Source: Ilex aquifolium (taxonomy: Eukaryota; Streptophyta; Magnoliopsida; Aquifoliales; Aquifoliaceae). From it: a stretch of 64,000 bases of DNA. The notes under the pieces were generated by a model that worked only from the letters and a program-made list of their open reading frames with translations, was not told the DNA's origin and searched no databases. The translations under genes and the position numbers were made by a program. The stretch is from the NCBI GenBank assembly GCA_951799425.1, contig OX637393.1, positions 22,981,744 through 23,045,743 of the forward strand. The letters run 5' to 3'. Below, piece after piece: positions 1 through 10,636 of the stretch. Within the stretch, counting starts at the first letter, position 1; each line of letters begins with the position of its first letter.

Positions 1-8
1 TTCTCGAA

Positions 9-192
9 ATTCTATTTCATTGCGCTACGGTTTCACACAAACGGTTTCACACAGAAATAACCGTCTTGCCACTCAGGCAACAAAACACCCCACAATAATA
101 TTCGTAATTCCATAACTTTTATCGCAATTCTATTTCATTGCGCTACGGTTTCACACAGAAATAACCGTCTTGCCACCCAGGCAACAAAACAC
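9..192. repeat. Imperfect direct duplication, two copies about 118 bp apart
   Basis: The stretch at 9-88 beginning TTCTATTTCATTGCGCTACG is repeated at 127-192. Both copies run through the TTGCC..GGCAA dyad and end in CAACAAAACACC. The left copy holds an extra internal repeat of the ACGGTTTCACACA segment. It looks like local tandem duplication within the LTR. Confidence 0.75.
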
Positions 193-562
193 CACACAAG
201 TCTATCATCATATCGATATACGATTGTCACTCAGACAACTTAACAACATGTATCATTTTCTCAATATTCTAGTTTTTTTTTTTGAAACAAATCACATCAC
301 ATCAAAAATTTAGCTTCCGTCACTTAGACGAAATCAGCTTTAACTTATCTCCGTCACGAGGATAAACTGGAACACTTGAGTTACTTTTAGTCACGTAGAC
401 ATCTCAATCTAATAGTTCGCTTTCGTCTCTTTGACGTCTTCACTACGCAAATAAAATACGTCACTTAGACCCCCGACGCTTTATCGTCTCAACCATTTGG
501 TTTTTCTTTCCACTTGTCACACAGACAACTAAACCATAATATTATAAGCTGTCACGAAGACA
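66..562. repeat. Array of short dyads with a 5-nt spacer
   Basis: Repeated inverted repeats with arms of 4-5 bp around a 5-nt spacer, mostly ACNNA: TTGCC-ACTCA-GGCAA (66-80), TTGCC-ACCCA-GGCAA (170-184), TTGTC-ACTCA-GACAA (224-238), CGTC-ACTTA-GACG (318-330), CGTC-TCTTT-GACG (424-436), TTGTC-ACACA-GACAA (514-528), TGTC-ACGAA-GACA (550-562). Weaker versions lie near 352, 389 and 459. Arms change in a matched way, as in protein-bound dyads or RNA hairpins. The function is unknown. Confidence 0.6.
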
Positions 563-1588
563 TCTTATTTTCCATCGAAATATTAGACCACTTAAGCTAT
601 TTAGTCACAATAGAACTCATAAGCTAGACAGTCGCATAACATAAATATTTACATGTAGATAAAACCAAATATTAGTGTACACACGTACCTTGCTGACAAT
701 TTATCGTGTTGATGACTCCTCTGCCGGAGCTTTTTGAGCAGCGTTCTTTACGGTGCTCGTCCCTGAACCTGACACCCATTATTTCAAAATCGCATTCGAG
801 TATTAATAAATAATACCGCTTTACTCGAATTGGTTTACACAAAACAAATTTCTTAATTAAATCATGCCACATTCAATATCTCATCCACATCTAGCCATAT
901 CAATTACTCAAACAAATTAAACTAGTAGTTATAATCAATTCGAGTCATATGAAAATAATTCGTTTATAGAGAGTAAGATTACCTACTCGAATCCATTACA
1001 TCCAAAGTAAACATTTCTCATAAAATTATAGTAACCAAAATATAGTTGAATCTACATAATTTCCCAATAAAATCATAAAATTGTGTGAAAATTTCATACC
1101 CATGAATTTCATGAAAATTCAAGAACAATTAACAACATTTCCAAGTACCCACCACACTTCAAATTTTTTTTCAACAATACTAACTTAATTTACACACCCA
1201 CATAAATATCAAGATGTAACCTTCATTCATTAATCAAATCTCATACCCAACATCATACATCAATATACAACATCTAAACACATACAAAATATCATCCTTG
1301 AAACACATGCAACACTCAAAATGCCTAAATAAAAAAAATAGGATTTCTACATCTTAGAAGAAAGAAAATGAAGCATAATTCTTACCTTGTAGCCACACTT
1401 AATTTTTTTTTCTTCTTTTCTTTCTTTCCTTCTTCTTCCCTTGGTTTTCTTCTTCTTTTTTTTCCCTTTTGGTTCTTGATCTAGCCGAAATGTTCAAGGG
1501 AAAGACTTTTTTTTTTTTTCTTTCTTTTTGCATGCAAGACATGCCTTGCATGTCTTGCTAAGTGGAGACTATAATCATGACCCAATAT

Positions 1589-1611
1589 TATATATATATA
1601 TATATATATAT
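1589..1611. repeat. (TA)n microsatellite
   Basis: Uninterrupted TA dinucleotide run inside a longer AT-rich stretch (about 1580-1740) of TATA/CATA-type sequence. Confidence 0.9.
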
Positions 1612-2190
1612 TATAAATATATTATATGTTATATACATATTTATTATATACATACATATATACAATTATATGTATGTATTTTCTTTTTGTATACATAGTT
1701 ATACATACACATGTATATACATATATTCAAATTATTGACAATCTATTAAATTCGTCTCTCGGACCCTTAACCACTTCTTGTATATACTAATACATTTTAT
1801 TTCATTATTATTATTATTATTTTTTTTATAACAATAAATTGATGTCACATGCTTGTCACCCGATTAATTTCACATGCGCTAATATACATGAAATAATAAA
1901 AGAATATCACATGTCAACATTCTTATTTAATTTTTCACACTTTAAATAAAACAATTCTCCCTATAATCATTTTTTATAAATTATCCCTAAATATTAAAAT
2001 ATTCATCGTTCATTACTCATAATTAAATACTAATCGTCAATCCTACGCATGCATGTCATGTGTGAATATACTTATGACAAATATTATATATTGGTCATGC
2101 GTGTTCGGGTTTTACACATTAGCTGGAAGGAGTAAAATTTTAATTTGTCTACTACAGTTTCCCAATTTTTGGACATCCATGACCAGATAT

Positions 2191-3792
2191 TGTTGCTGAT
2201 GTTAAAAATAGAATTTTTGTTTTAGATTACGAGGATTGTGAAAACTCTTGTTGATGCTCACCTTTATCTTGCATTAAAGGGAAAAATGTTCAAGGGGAAC
2301 AAAAAAACGTGCACAACTGAAAGCTCTCATATTCAATAGTACAAAGTTTTTATTGAAAGGAGGAGATCAAGCGTCAAAATTAAATCATTTACACTCTGAA
2401 TGCACCTTCAAGCTTAGGACAAAGGTAATGACCTAGATACCTATGATGATCCCTTGGTTTAATAGACTTAGGAGAATTAGAGTTAAAATGGAATTGAATT
2501 AATTCATTTATGGCTCCTAGATGTTTTTCAATGAAAAGATTTTCTAAAATTGTTTTGTATTTTTGAAAATACAGTTTGAGCTAGTAGCAGACCCTTCTTG
2601 AGCAACACCCTTTAGTGCTCAAAATGACAAGTTTTTTGTTTGGTTATAGGTTTCAAAAATCAGTAGGTACCGCCCTATGCTCACTAGCCATTGCTAGAGC
2701 GGTCTCTTTATGACTTACGAAGAAAATGGGGAAAATGTCAAATAAAGGAGGAGCAGGGACTACCCTAGAGCCCCTCGAGCGGTCTCAAAGGTCTCTTGAG
2801 TGGTCCACATAGTTGCTCGAACGATCTTCTCTCCTAGGTCGGTTTGAAACAAGTTTTCATTCCAGTTACCACCGCCCTCCCACTGACCGAGCGACCGTTC
2901 ATGAATTTGAATTTTCTTGTTGACCAAGATTGTCGTTATTCTGAGTCTATCAATAGGGAGCGTCTTTCCCAAGTTAGGATATCTCATTTATGAGCTGAAT
3001 TTTTGCCTTTTACACTTTACAGTTCACACCACAATCCTAGATCCATAAATCCAAGGCTACCATCTAAAGATTCTACCTAACCTCATAACTTAGTGTTGAA
3101 GATCTTGATTGGTTGAAAACCAAATCCATTGGTGTGTGGATTTTGAGGATCATTGATCCTTGCGAAGATGAATACAAGTGAAGCTGTCCAAGATGTCCAA
3201 GGAGGCCCTTCGGTGGAGAGGCTTATTGAAGGAAATTAATATCTAACCATGGTATTGGTTGAGGTATAAGACTCAAGTACTTGCAAGCTGACTTTGGGAT
3301 AGTAGATTAATTTTTGGTGAACCGGTAGAAGTTCTCAATGATTTTTCCTGATGAGGGTTTTCGAGTCAATAAATTGTATGTGTAAATCTTTGTTATTTTT
3401 ATATACACTTGCAATTGGAGCACACACGTGCACTATGTATTTCTCTAAATAATTGGTTAATATCTATGTCATCCATAGTTGCGTAGTTGGGTTTGGGTCT
3501 TTGGGATTTGAGATTCTCATGTGAGATTGAGTATTTGAGAGTTTAATTGATAAAATTAATAACATCAATCTACATTGGTTCATGGGGTTCATGGTGGTTG
3601 AAAAGGGGTTCTCACCATTAATTGTTAAATTCTTGCGAGAAGAAGTAATCGAGGTAGAACTAGGTTTTAACTTACGATTGTTTAAGCTAAAAGTGTAAAA
3701 ACCTATTCAACCCCCTCTAGGTAGTGTCGTGCGCTCCACGTGTATAATCGTGAGGGAAGATCCACCATGTTTCTCCCCCTTTCAGAACAACA
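2191..3792 (+). mobile_element. 5' LTR of a Ty1/Copia element
   Basis: A candidate LTR of about 1.6 kb starting TGTTG and ending CAACA. Two bases later comes the Copia-type primer site. The 3' part contains the pyrimidine-rich stretch CAACCCCCTCTAGGTAG, which is common before the end of plant Copia (SIRE/Maximus-like) LTRs. No gag or pol follows: about 40 bases after the primer site the sequence passes into the 3' LTR of element B0, so only the 5' end of this element is present. The start is less certain than the end, since no second LTR or target duplication is available. Confidence 0.62.
2689..2899. repeat. Cluster of degenerate CTCGAGCGGTC palindromes in the Copia LTR
   Basis: Related words near 2691 (GCTAGAGCGGTC), 2773 (CCTCGAGCGGTC), 2815 (GCTCGAACGATC) and 2885 (GACCGAGCGACC) all look like decayed copies of one palindrome, GACCGCTCGAGCGGTC. 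No perfect copy remains, so this is a weaker case than the palindromes in the other LTRs. Confidence 0.4.
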
Positions 3793-3794
3793 AT

Positions 3795-3806
3795 TGATAT
3801 CAGAGC
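3795..3806 (+). other. Primer binding site (tRNA-iMet type)
   Basis: TGATATCAGAGC closely matches the TGGTATCAGAGC site used by plant Copia elements, which is complementary to the 3' end of initiator tRNA-Met. It sits 2 nt after the LTR end, as expected. Confidence 0.72.
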
Positions 3807-3849
3807 GTGGTTTCCCTGAGAAAAGAGCCCAATGTGGTTAATTTTTAAA

Positions 3850-4214
3850 AGGTGAGGCCCAAGCTGACGCTTTTGTTGTTCAAATGGACCAATGGGAGAA
3901 GAGAGAGAAGTGAAGCGGTTTAAGCACCGTTCGGACGCCATCACCATCGTCCGGATGGTGGGGATTCTCTGGATTTCATGCTTGGCAGCCACCCTTGTTT
4001 GACTCTTTGAATTCTTAATTACACTTGCCTCCCTTGCTCAATTCAGCCTCTGCACTTTGATCCTCTCAAACTTCCGTATTTATGCTTGAAACCCTACAAA
4101 ATATACAAATTACACATTAACCCAAATACTTTATAAATTAATCACTTAAACCTAATTTATGCACACAATTAACCCTAAACTCTAATCCATTTACGCACTA
4201 TTTAGGGTTAATCA
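3850..4214 (-). mobile_element. B0 3' LTR, partial
   Basis: Closely similar to the 17330-17650 part of the B0 5' LTR, including the CAAATGGACCAATGGGA stretch and a pair of decayed CCGTCCGGACGG palindromes. It ends in GGGTTAATCA, the standard outer LTR end of this family, followed by the polypurine tract. The rest of the LTR is absent and Copia sequence lies to the left. Confidence 0.85.
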
Positions 4215-4226
4215 CACCCCCCAACC
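4215..4226 (-). other. Polypurine tract of B0
   Basis: CACCCCCCAACC on the plus strand is GGTTGGGGGGTG on the element strand, directly abutting the LTR. B1 (35559-35573) and composite A (43198-43210) have similar tracts, as expected for the plus-strand primer. Confidence 0.65.
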
Positions 4227-5949
4227 AAACATTACTAGTCCCTAGTAATAAAACAAATTAAACAAAATCACTTTCGTAGATTTCACAATTGCATTTAACC
4301 TATGCAACAGACCATTAAATCCCTAGGTGATTCCTAGTGGACGAGTTTTGTCTCGTGAAAGTTTCTAGTGAAGATACCTACAAACTTCAAAGGTTAGCAT
4401 TACATAATTCATATTTTTCAAAGATAAGATTAAATCACCATTCTATCTTATTATCAGGATACTTTCCCTCCCCTGATCACTATAAGAGTAACACACATTA
4501 ATTGTGACACTATTCCACATATTTTGAGAAATAACGTGTGTGTGTGCAAAGATTTTTTTATTTCAAAAACACTAAAGAAATATCACAATCCTTCACTCTA
4601 TTGTACAAGAATTAGCCTCGAGGTCAATCATTTCCTGGAAATCACTCAACAAAGAATACACTCAAGTTTTAGTGACTATCACTCAAAAATTACATGTGAT
4701 AAGAATATTGTTATCAAAGCAAGATAATAGCACATGCAATATGTCAAATGAATGTTATTTTGAAAATTGGTATAATCTCATGAAAAAAAATATTAACACT
4801 ATATCAAACAACATTATCAACACTCTCCCTTTTTAATGAATAGGTGAAAATAATACATATGCATGACTTCTGGAATAAAAAAGGACTTTATCAGGGTTAT
4901 AACGTGGCTAAAGGGTATTAGGTTTAAAGAAACGACGTCAAATGTATTCAAAAAACTATCTTTTTTGATTAGTGTAGCACACATTTCTCCCATTTTTTTT
5001 CAAAACTTTTACACATTGTATTTCCCATTTCTCCTTTCAATTACATTTTTTGCAATTCCTTGGCTATTTTCTTTCTTTGCTTACTTGTTTTTTCTTTCAC
5101 AGATTCTTTTTTTCTTCCTTTTTGTTTTCTCGAACCATAATCACCATTTTTCTCCATTTTATGTATAGTGCCTTCTTTAGGAGAGGGTGCAAGAAAATTA
5201 GATACAAGGGTTGGTCAATATAACTTCTGTGGCTTGGTTAACTGATGGGTTTAAGAAAAGAAATTTCCATTTAGGCTCAATCACGACTTACTAAGAATAT
5301 AGTTTTGCAAAAGAAATGGTTGAGGCTCAAAATAAAATCACAAATGGCCTAAGATCATTTTCCAAAATTCATGCACCTGCATAATTTTCATAAAGATTTA
5401 AAGGAAAATGTTGACTATGTTATTCAACGAGTGCTAATAAAAACAAGGATAATGAGATTATTCAAAGAAATTTTACGCTGAACCGAAATTCTTACTTGAG
5501 TAAATGTGAAAAATCTCTCCAAGGAGGATTGACTCAAAATCTGCATACAGGTTTACATCTCCACTATTTATGTAAGCTTTATAAAGGATCGTAGTATTTT
5601 AAATGGTTTTCAAAATAAGAAATTTTTGCGTGCTCAGAATGATGATCTTTTATGAAAATATAGAGATAGTGTACAAACAATGTATGAAAATCCCGCGTAA
5701 TCTGTTTAGGGTTATACCTGTAACGCATTTAGAATGATAGCATAATTCTTATCATGAATCATATGAAATAAGTATCCTAACACAACAAAATTTTAAGCAA
5801 AACCACCAACTAACCAAGTTAATTAAAAACCAACTAAAAAAAAATTATTCAAAACATAAAATTGAAATAAAATTCATAAGTAAAAATTTCGGTAAATGTA
5901 GAAAGAGCATATAAATTTCAGAAACTTTGGTCACTAGGCTAACGGGCCT
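4227..5949 (-). other. Noncoding 3' spacer of B0
   Basis: No supported gene. The stretch is conserved with B1 (33837-35558) and starts with ACTAGTCCCTAGTAATAAA. It includes ATGGCCTAAGATCA and TCCAAGGAGGATTGACTC blocks that also occur in composite A, but there between integrase and the env-slot ORF. It is probably untranslated RNA of the element. Confidence 0.5.
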
Positions 5950-7036
5950 CCATTGTATTGCCCTTGAAGTAGCCTCAGTATTTCATTCTAATTTTCTTAG
6001 CCATCCTTTGATCCAACTGAGTGATGCGAGAGTGTAATCCCAACAGAATCTGGTGGTCAGTTCGGTCATCAACAGGAATATAAGGCTGTTCCTCTGGTTG
6101 TTGGGGCTCCTCCGGTGGCTGAAAATTTGCACCCTCTGGAATTGGATCTGCTTGCGGTTTTGGTGGTGCTTCCTATGGCTCTTCTTCATGCCCTCCATGG
6201 CTCTTCTTTAACAAGGTTTTATCCAATGGTGCCAAATGCTCCATCGTTGGCCATGTCGGATCTGCAATTACTCCTTTCATCCTGCATAACTCAGATACTA
6301 GAACAACAAATGGGAGTGAGGGTTTCTTAGTCTTAAACAGTTACCATCATTTGATCCATTATCAGTGTTGGCAAATCAATAGTATGTCCCATTCCAAAAG
6401 CATACATAAAATAGGCTCTCTTAGTGTAGATTTGGTTTTTATGAGACTAGGGTAACAGATTGTTCACAGTGATAAAATTCAGGATTTTGTATTTGTCAGT
6501 TAAGTCCCCTTACTTAATATACTTGTTTGGTCTACCCCAGACATACTCCGGATTCCCAGTCAACTCAATCCCAATAATAGTCATGTCAGGCAATGTGGTA
6601 TAAGGATATTGGGGATGTTGATGCCTTGCGATAGGATAAAAATTAGTAATGGTAGCCAGTGTAACTTGGAACACAACTCCCCGAACATAAACACAAAATT
6701 GCCTTGGCCTAGTTTCCTTTGCATTACTGTAAAATTTCCAGACTAAACATTCATATGCAGGACCTACCAATTTCACATAATTAGGCCAACCCAGTGCCGC
6801 TAGATTTTGCCTAACCCCGATTTGTTCAAAATTCTCATATATCACAAGTCTCTCAGAAATAATAGGCTTAGAATAAAAGTAAGTATCATACCAAAATTGA
6901 TGATCAATGCTTTCAAACATAGCAGTGTCGATACATTTTGACCCTCGGATTGTTCTTCTTGCTGTGGGAGAGCTTCAGGCGGTGGAGAGGCTTCTCGCCT
7001 TGCTCGGCTTGATGAGGCTCTTGTTCTTGGATCCAT
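5950..7036 (-). pseudogene. Env-slot ORF region of B0
   Basis: Minus-strand coding remnant starting MDPRTRASSSRARR, a basic Ser/Arg-rich N-terminus matching B1 (32718). Downstream it holds the pattern IGVRQNLAALGW, ..LVWKFYSN.., VYVRGVVFQVT, which resembles the plant transposon protein domain found in the downstream ORF of Athila-like elements. By position this is the 'env-like' ORF, but I see no signal peptide or membrane segment. It is followed by a Gln/Glu/Pro-rich tail region. It is broken. The biochemical role of this family is not established. Confidence 0.7.
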
Positions 7037-7139
7037 GAATTCTTGGATTTCTTGCTCTATATGAGATTTAAAGGATTTTTAATCAGTAAAAACTTGCAAA
7101 AGGTGATGGATAAGTGTTTAATAGGAATAGAACTGAAGA

Positions 7140-9619
7140 TGTGATGCCCCTAAAACTGGGGGTCTTTTGTCAATCCGTTGATTACCTATCAACCTACGGA
7201 AGTATCCGTGAATGCCGCATAACCTGACACCACGACATAACATCCCCTTCACTGAGATTGTAAATAACACAGAGTTGGGCAGAGTCTCCCTTGTACCGGG
7301 CACTCCCAAACGTATAACTTGTGTACATTTCAATCACTTGATCATTCCAAGGTCCAATATACATCAATTTATCCTTACTATTACTCCATTTATATCCTTT
7401 GAACAAAAGAACTCAAGGCCCGAAGGCTTGACAAAATTATTTTAAATTTCTGAAAATTTAAAAGGACCTACCGGCAGATGATCAACGTTTTACCGGTAGA
7501 TAATCAACATTCTACCTGTAGAAGAGCTCTCTGGAATTTTTCTACCAGTAGATAATCAATGTTCTACCGGAAGAAGAGTCCAGTTTGTCTCCAATTCAAT
7601 TCTTTTTCAATTTCAACTCATTCAATCTCATACAACATCCATCCAAACTCATATACCATCAAATTTTACACAAAATATAGTTCATATGAGTCCGTTTTAC
7701 AATCCTTTATACAATGTTACATATCTAAAAATTAATTACACACTTGTTTTTTCGAAAATGTAATTTAAAGCCACAACTCGGATTTCTTCATCAATGAGGG
7801 CCCAAGTGAGAGCTATCCATCGGTGCTTGTCATGCACTTGAAATGTTGTTCCCATAAATGGTAAACCGCGCTCAATAGGGTATCTCCAAAAGAGGCTACT
7901 CCCCAACTTAGATGCATTTGAAATGCTCACATGTCATTCAACTATCAAACAAACATTCATCCAAGAACATACAACTTCAAGAACGAATGTCATAATGCCA
8001 TGCCATGTTATGAGGTGAGACTCAAACATGCAATGGAACCCGAGCCTTCACCGGCTCCCATAACACATGCAATGCCATTGCGTATGAATCCGGGTATTCC
8101 CAGCCCCCACCATTGATGTTTCACATTCAATGACCATTTATAAATCCTGGGTCTTTCTTGGGGTGGGTATTTATGGACTTTCACCAAAGGGCACCCAACC
8201 GACACGACATTTATGGACTTCCACCAACGGCTCCGCATACGCCGACACACTTTATGGACTCAATACCAACGGAGTGCGTATCCAAATCACCGGGTCTTGC
8301 ACCTGAGGGACAATCTAGCCCTTCTTGCTAACCCCGACCCTATTTTCAGTGCAAACCATGCAACTCAGTCAAACCTTGGTCCAACTTTTCTGAGCCCACG
8401 CATCATCTACCAAGAATGGTGTTTGATCAAAACCATGCACACACCCACACCCATGTCACATGCCCATGAATGTGATGCTTCCCGTGCTTATGCAATGTGA
8501 TGTACAATTGAAATTCCAATGTCATGTTCATTATATCATGAGAGTAGCATGACATACACCATTTTTACTATATCAATTATATCATGAGCATATAATTACA
8601 TTCCACAATTTTCACCAAGCATGTTATAACATTTTCCATGAAACCAACATGCTAAATCAACATAGACATTTTATCAAACACCTTCAAGGCATAAATGTAA
8701 ACACATAGCATGCCCAATCAACACATTTCTCATGAAATTACCAAAACTAGCAATTTCACCCAAAACCCAATTCATGCAAAAATTGGTTTGATACATTCTT
8801 ATACCATTTTCCATACTCTAGTTACACTAGAAATACATTTAGACAAGAGATTTCATCTCAAGTCATGCTACCCATTTCATACGAAACCCTAGGTTGAAAA
8901 TAAACCTAACTAGGAGAATAACCCTACCTCTTGAAGCGTAATACGAGTGGGTGAAGCTCCAAGAAACCCAACTCTAGCCTAAATTGCTTGATCCCGAAAA
9001 TCTTGACCTTGAGACTTCAGCGAAACCCACTATCTTTGGTATGGTTTCGTAGTTTACGTTGTGTAGAACAATCTTTTTTCTTGGCCCAAAGCGATTTGAC
9101 GAACGGAGAGCTATAGATCTTAGAGAGAAACTTGAAGAAAACCATTTGTTCCCTCTCTTCTCTTCCCTTCTTTTTTCCGGAAAATCCAGCAGCCAACAAT
9201 GGGGGAAAAAAATCTGATTTTCCCCCTTTTTATACCCCTTGAATACTTGGCCCTCGTTGCGCCACACGTCCGCCTTTCATGGGTTTGATTTCATCCCGAA
9301 TCAATTAAATCTTGTTCCGTTCAAGTTCAATATATTTTTTATTTGAACTAAATTTAAATTATTCTCCATGTTTCACAATCTATTCCCAATTGCGTTTATT
9401 TTGGGTGACACCCGATCACCTCATAAAATGCGAAAAATTTGACTGTCTCGAAATTTAACAAAAATTGATTGGATAACTAGATTTCACGAGACGAATCCAA
9501 TGGTGAGGTCTGTATCGTCATCCGAGTTCTAGAAAAATTTGGGTTTTCAACCCGTACCGTAGTGACAAATTACCGTCTTACCCTTTTTCACAAAAATTTA
9601 AATTTTATAGGATTTTACA
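7140..9619 (-). mobile_element. Tekay-like solo LTR inserted in B0
   Basis: A 2480-bp block with TGTGATGCCCC at one end and GGATTTTACA at the other, flanked by a perfect 5-bp duplication GAAGA (7135-7139 and 9620-9624). No internal domain is present, so it is a solo LTR left by LTR-LTR recombination. Orientation comes from a minus-strand TATA box (TATAAAAA, 9227-9234), about 385 bp from its 5' end. Related LTRs are at 24824-27240, in C1 and at 63459. It lies about 100 bp upstream of the env-slot start of B0, separating it from the internal palindrome site near 9740. Confidence 0.92.
7467..7567. repeat. CTACCGGTAG-type palindrome cluster in solo LTR
   Basis: Four to five related words: CTACCGGCAG, TTACCGGTAG, CTACCTGTAG, CTACCAGTAG and CTACCGGAAG. 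They are interleaved with GATAATCAAC and lie about 330-430 bp from the LTR 3' end. The words are decayed copies of the palindrome that dominates composite A. Confidence 0.7.
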
Positions 9620-9739
9620 GAAGAACATTTTTATGGATGAAGTGAATCTGAAGAGAGAAGGTGAAGAAATCTATTGATTTTCAAAATTCTGATACGAGGG
9701 AATTGCTTGACTGGCTTCTGCGCGAACATCCATTTGGGC

Positions 9740-9758
9740 AGTACCGTCAGGACGGTGC
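9740..9758 (-). promoter_or_regulatory. Internal palindrome site upstream of B0 env-slot ORF
   Basis: On the minus strand the site reads GCACCGTCCTGACGGTACTGCCC in segments. It matches the second palindrome and the TACTGCCC flank of the B1 internal promoter-like site (32478-32497). Without the 2.48-kb inserted LTR it would lie roughly 230 bp upstream of the ATG at 7036. The adjoining TATA seen in B1 is not evident here. Confidence 0.5.
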
Positions 9759-9959
9759 TGATCATCTGGATTTCTACTTAGGCTTTCAGCTGCTGACCCT
9801 TGATCTCCTTCTGGTTTCTAGCTATAGTTTTTCACCCTACAGTTACAGATAAACAATTTAAATTCAAATATTTAACTAATAAACTTAATTTGTACATTAA
9901 TACATTAAATCATCCATTATTTATATGCATTCATATAAATCCTAAGATTATACATCCCT

Positions 9960-10355
9960 TTAATCAGAATCTTCTAAATCAAGAATATCAGTGAATCGAT
10001 TAATTTTCTGTCGCACATATCTTGAAAACATGGGACTGGAATAGGATGGCGTCTCAGGGTAATCCTTACTCTGGCCATACTTAATTCAATCGAGACAATC
10101 TAATGCTCGACCTGAAATTAGTTCGGCACATTGATTAAATTCTCTCATATGCATTAATCGACCACACTTTACATAACCGCTGAGTCGATTTGCTCGTCGG
10201 TGTTTGGCAAATGAACTTTTTCCGCACAAAAGTTTTGCTTGACTACCAAAAATTTCTAATTTTCTTACAACCCTCCCTTTTGCTATGATCAAGGAGTGTA
10301 TATCTTTCGAAAAAATGCATAACATACCCAAACTAAACCAAAAAGGTTTTTTCAT
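9960..10355 (-). other. Short conserved coding stretch between integrase and env-slot ORF
   Basis: Minus-strand reading frames here match B1 (about 31850-32236) at the protein level. They include a basic segment with FAKHRRANRLSGYVKC and, further on, SKDYPE and RQ.INRFTD, ending in an acidic LDLEDSD tail. Differences between B0 and B1 in the last part are largely silent or conservative, which suggests past protein coding. I do not recognise the product. The two segments lie in different frames of this fossil and I do not treat them as one protein. Confidence 0.5.
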
Positions 10356-10455
10356 CCATTTTTTGAAAAAATTTCAAAAATTTTAAAAAAAATTAGAAAA
10401 GACTCACTATCCGGTTCTTTAATGTCTGTCAGTTACAAAGACGAATATGGATTGT

Positions 10456-10493
10456 TCCCTCCCCTCAACCTAAATTTAACATTGTCCTCAATG
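10456..10493 (-). other. Internal purine tract with CATTGAGGACAATG motif
   Basis: On the minus strand CATTGAGGACAATG is followed by TTGAGGGGAGGGAACAAT. The pair lies just downstream of integrase. The same pair is found in B1 (31629-31677) and in both copies of composite A. In many related elements without an env-slot ORF this motif, as I recall, immediately precedes the 3' LTR. Confidence 0.5.
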
Positions 10494-10636
10494 TATGACA
10501 TTATAAAGTAAAATTATAGACAATTGCTAATAAGATCTGAAGGCGAGACAAATCCATAGTTCAAAACCCTAATATGTAAAAGTGAACATCAAACAGTTAG
10601 TATAACTATTTAAAATCAATCACTTATAAAGACTTT

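Larger units (their letters stand above)
1..2116 (-). mobile_element. Partial LTR, probably of a Tekay-like Ty3/gypsy element
   Basis: No coding region is recognisable. The right edge reads CGGGTTTTACA, the same terminus (TGTAAAACCCG on the minus strand) as the Tekay-like LTRs elsewhere in the window. It is followed by a purine-rich minus-strand stretch that would suit a polypurine tract. The block also holds a T/C-rich leader-like stretch (about 1400-1530), a TA microsatellite and a dyad array. The left end lies outside the window, so length and target duplication cannot be checked. It could be a different LTR family; the call rests on the terminus and composition only. Confidence 0.4.

Noticed and set aside
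4863-5168. Hydrophobic Phe-rich frame as a membrane protein
   Set aside because: It is a T-rich stretch on the strand opposite to element B0, without conservation in B1; composition alone explains it.
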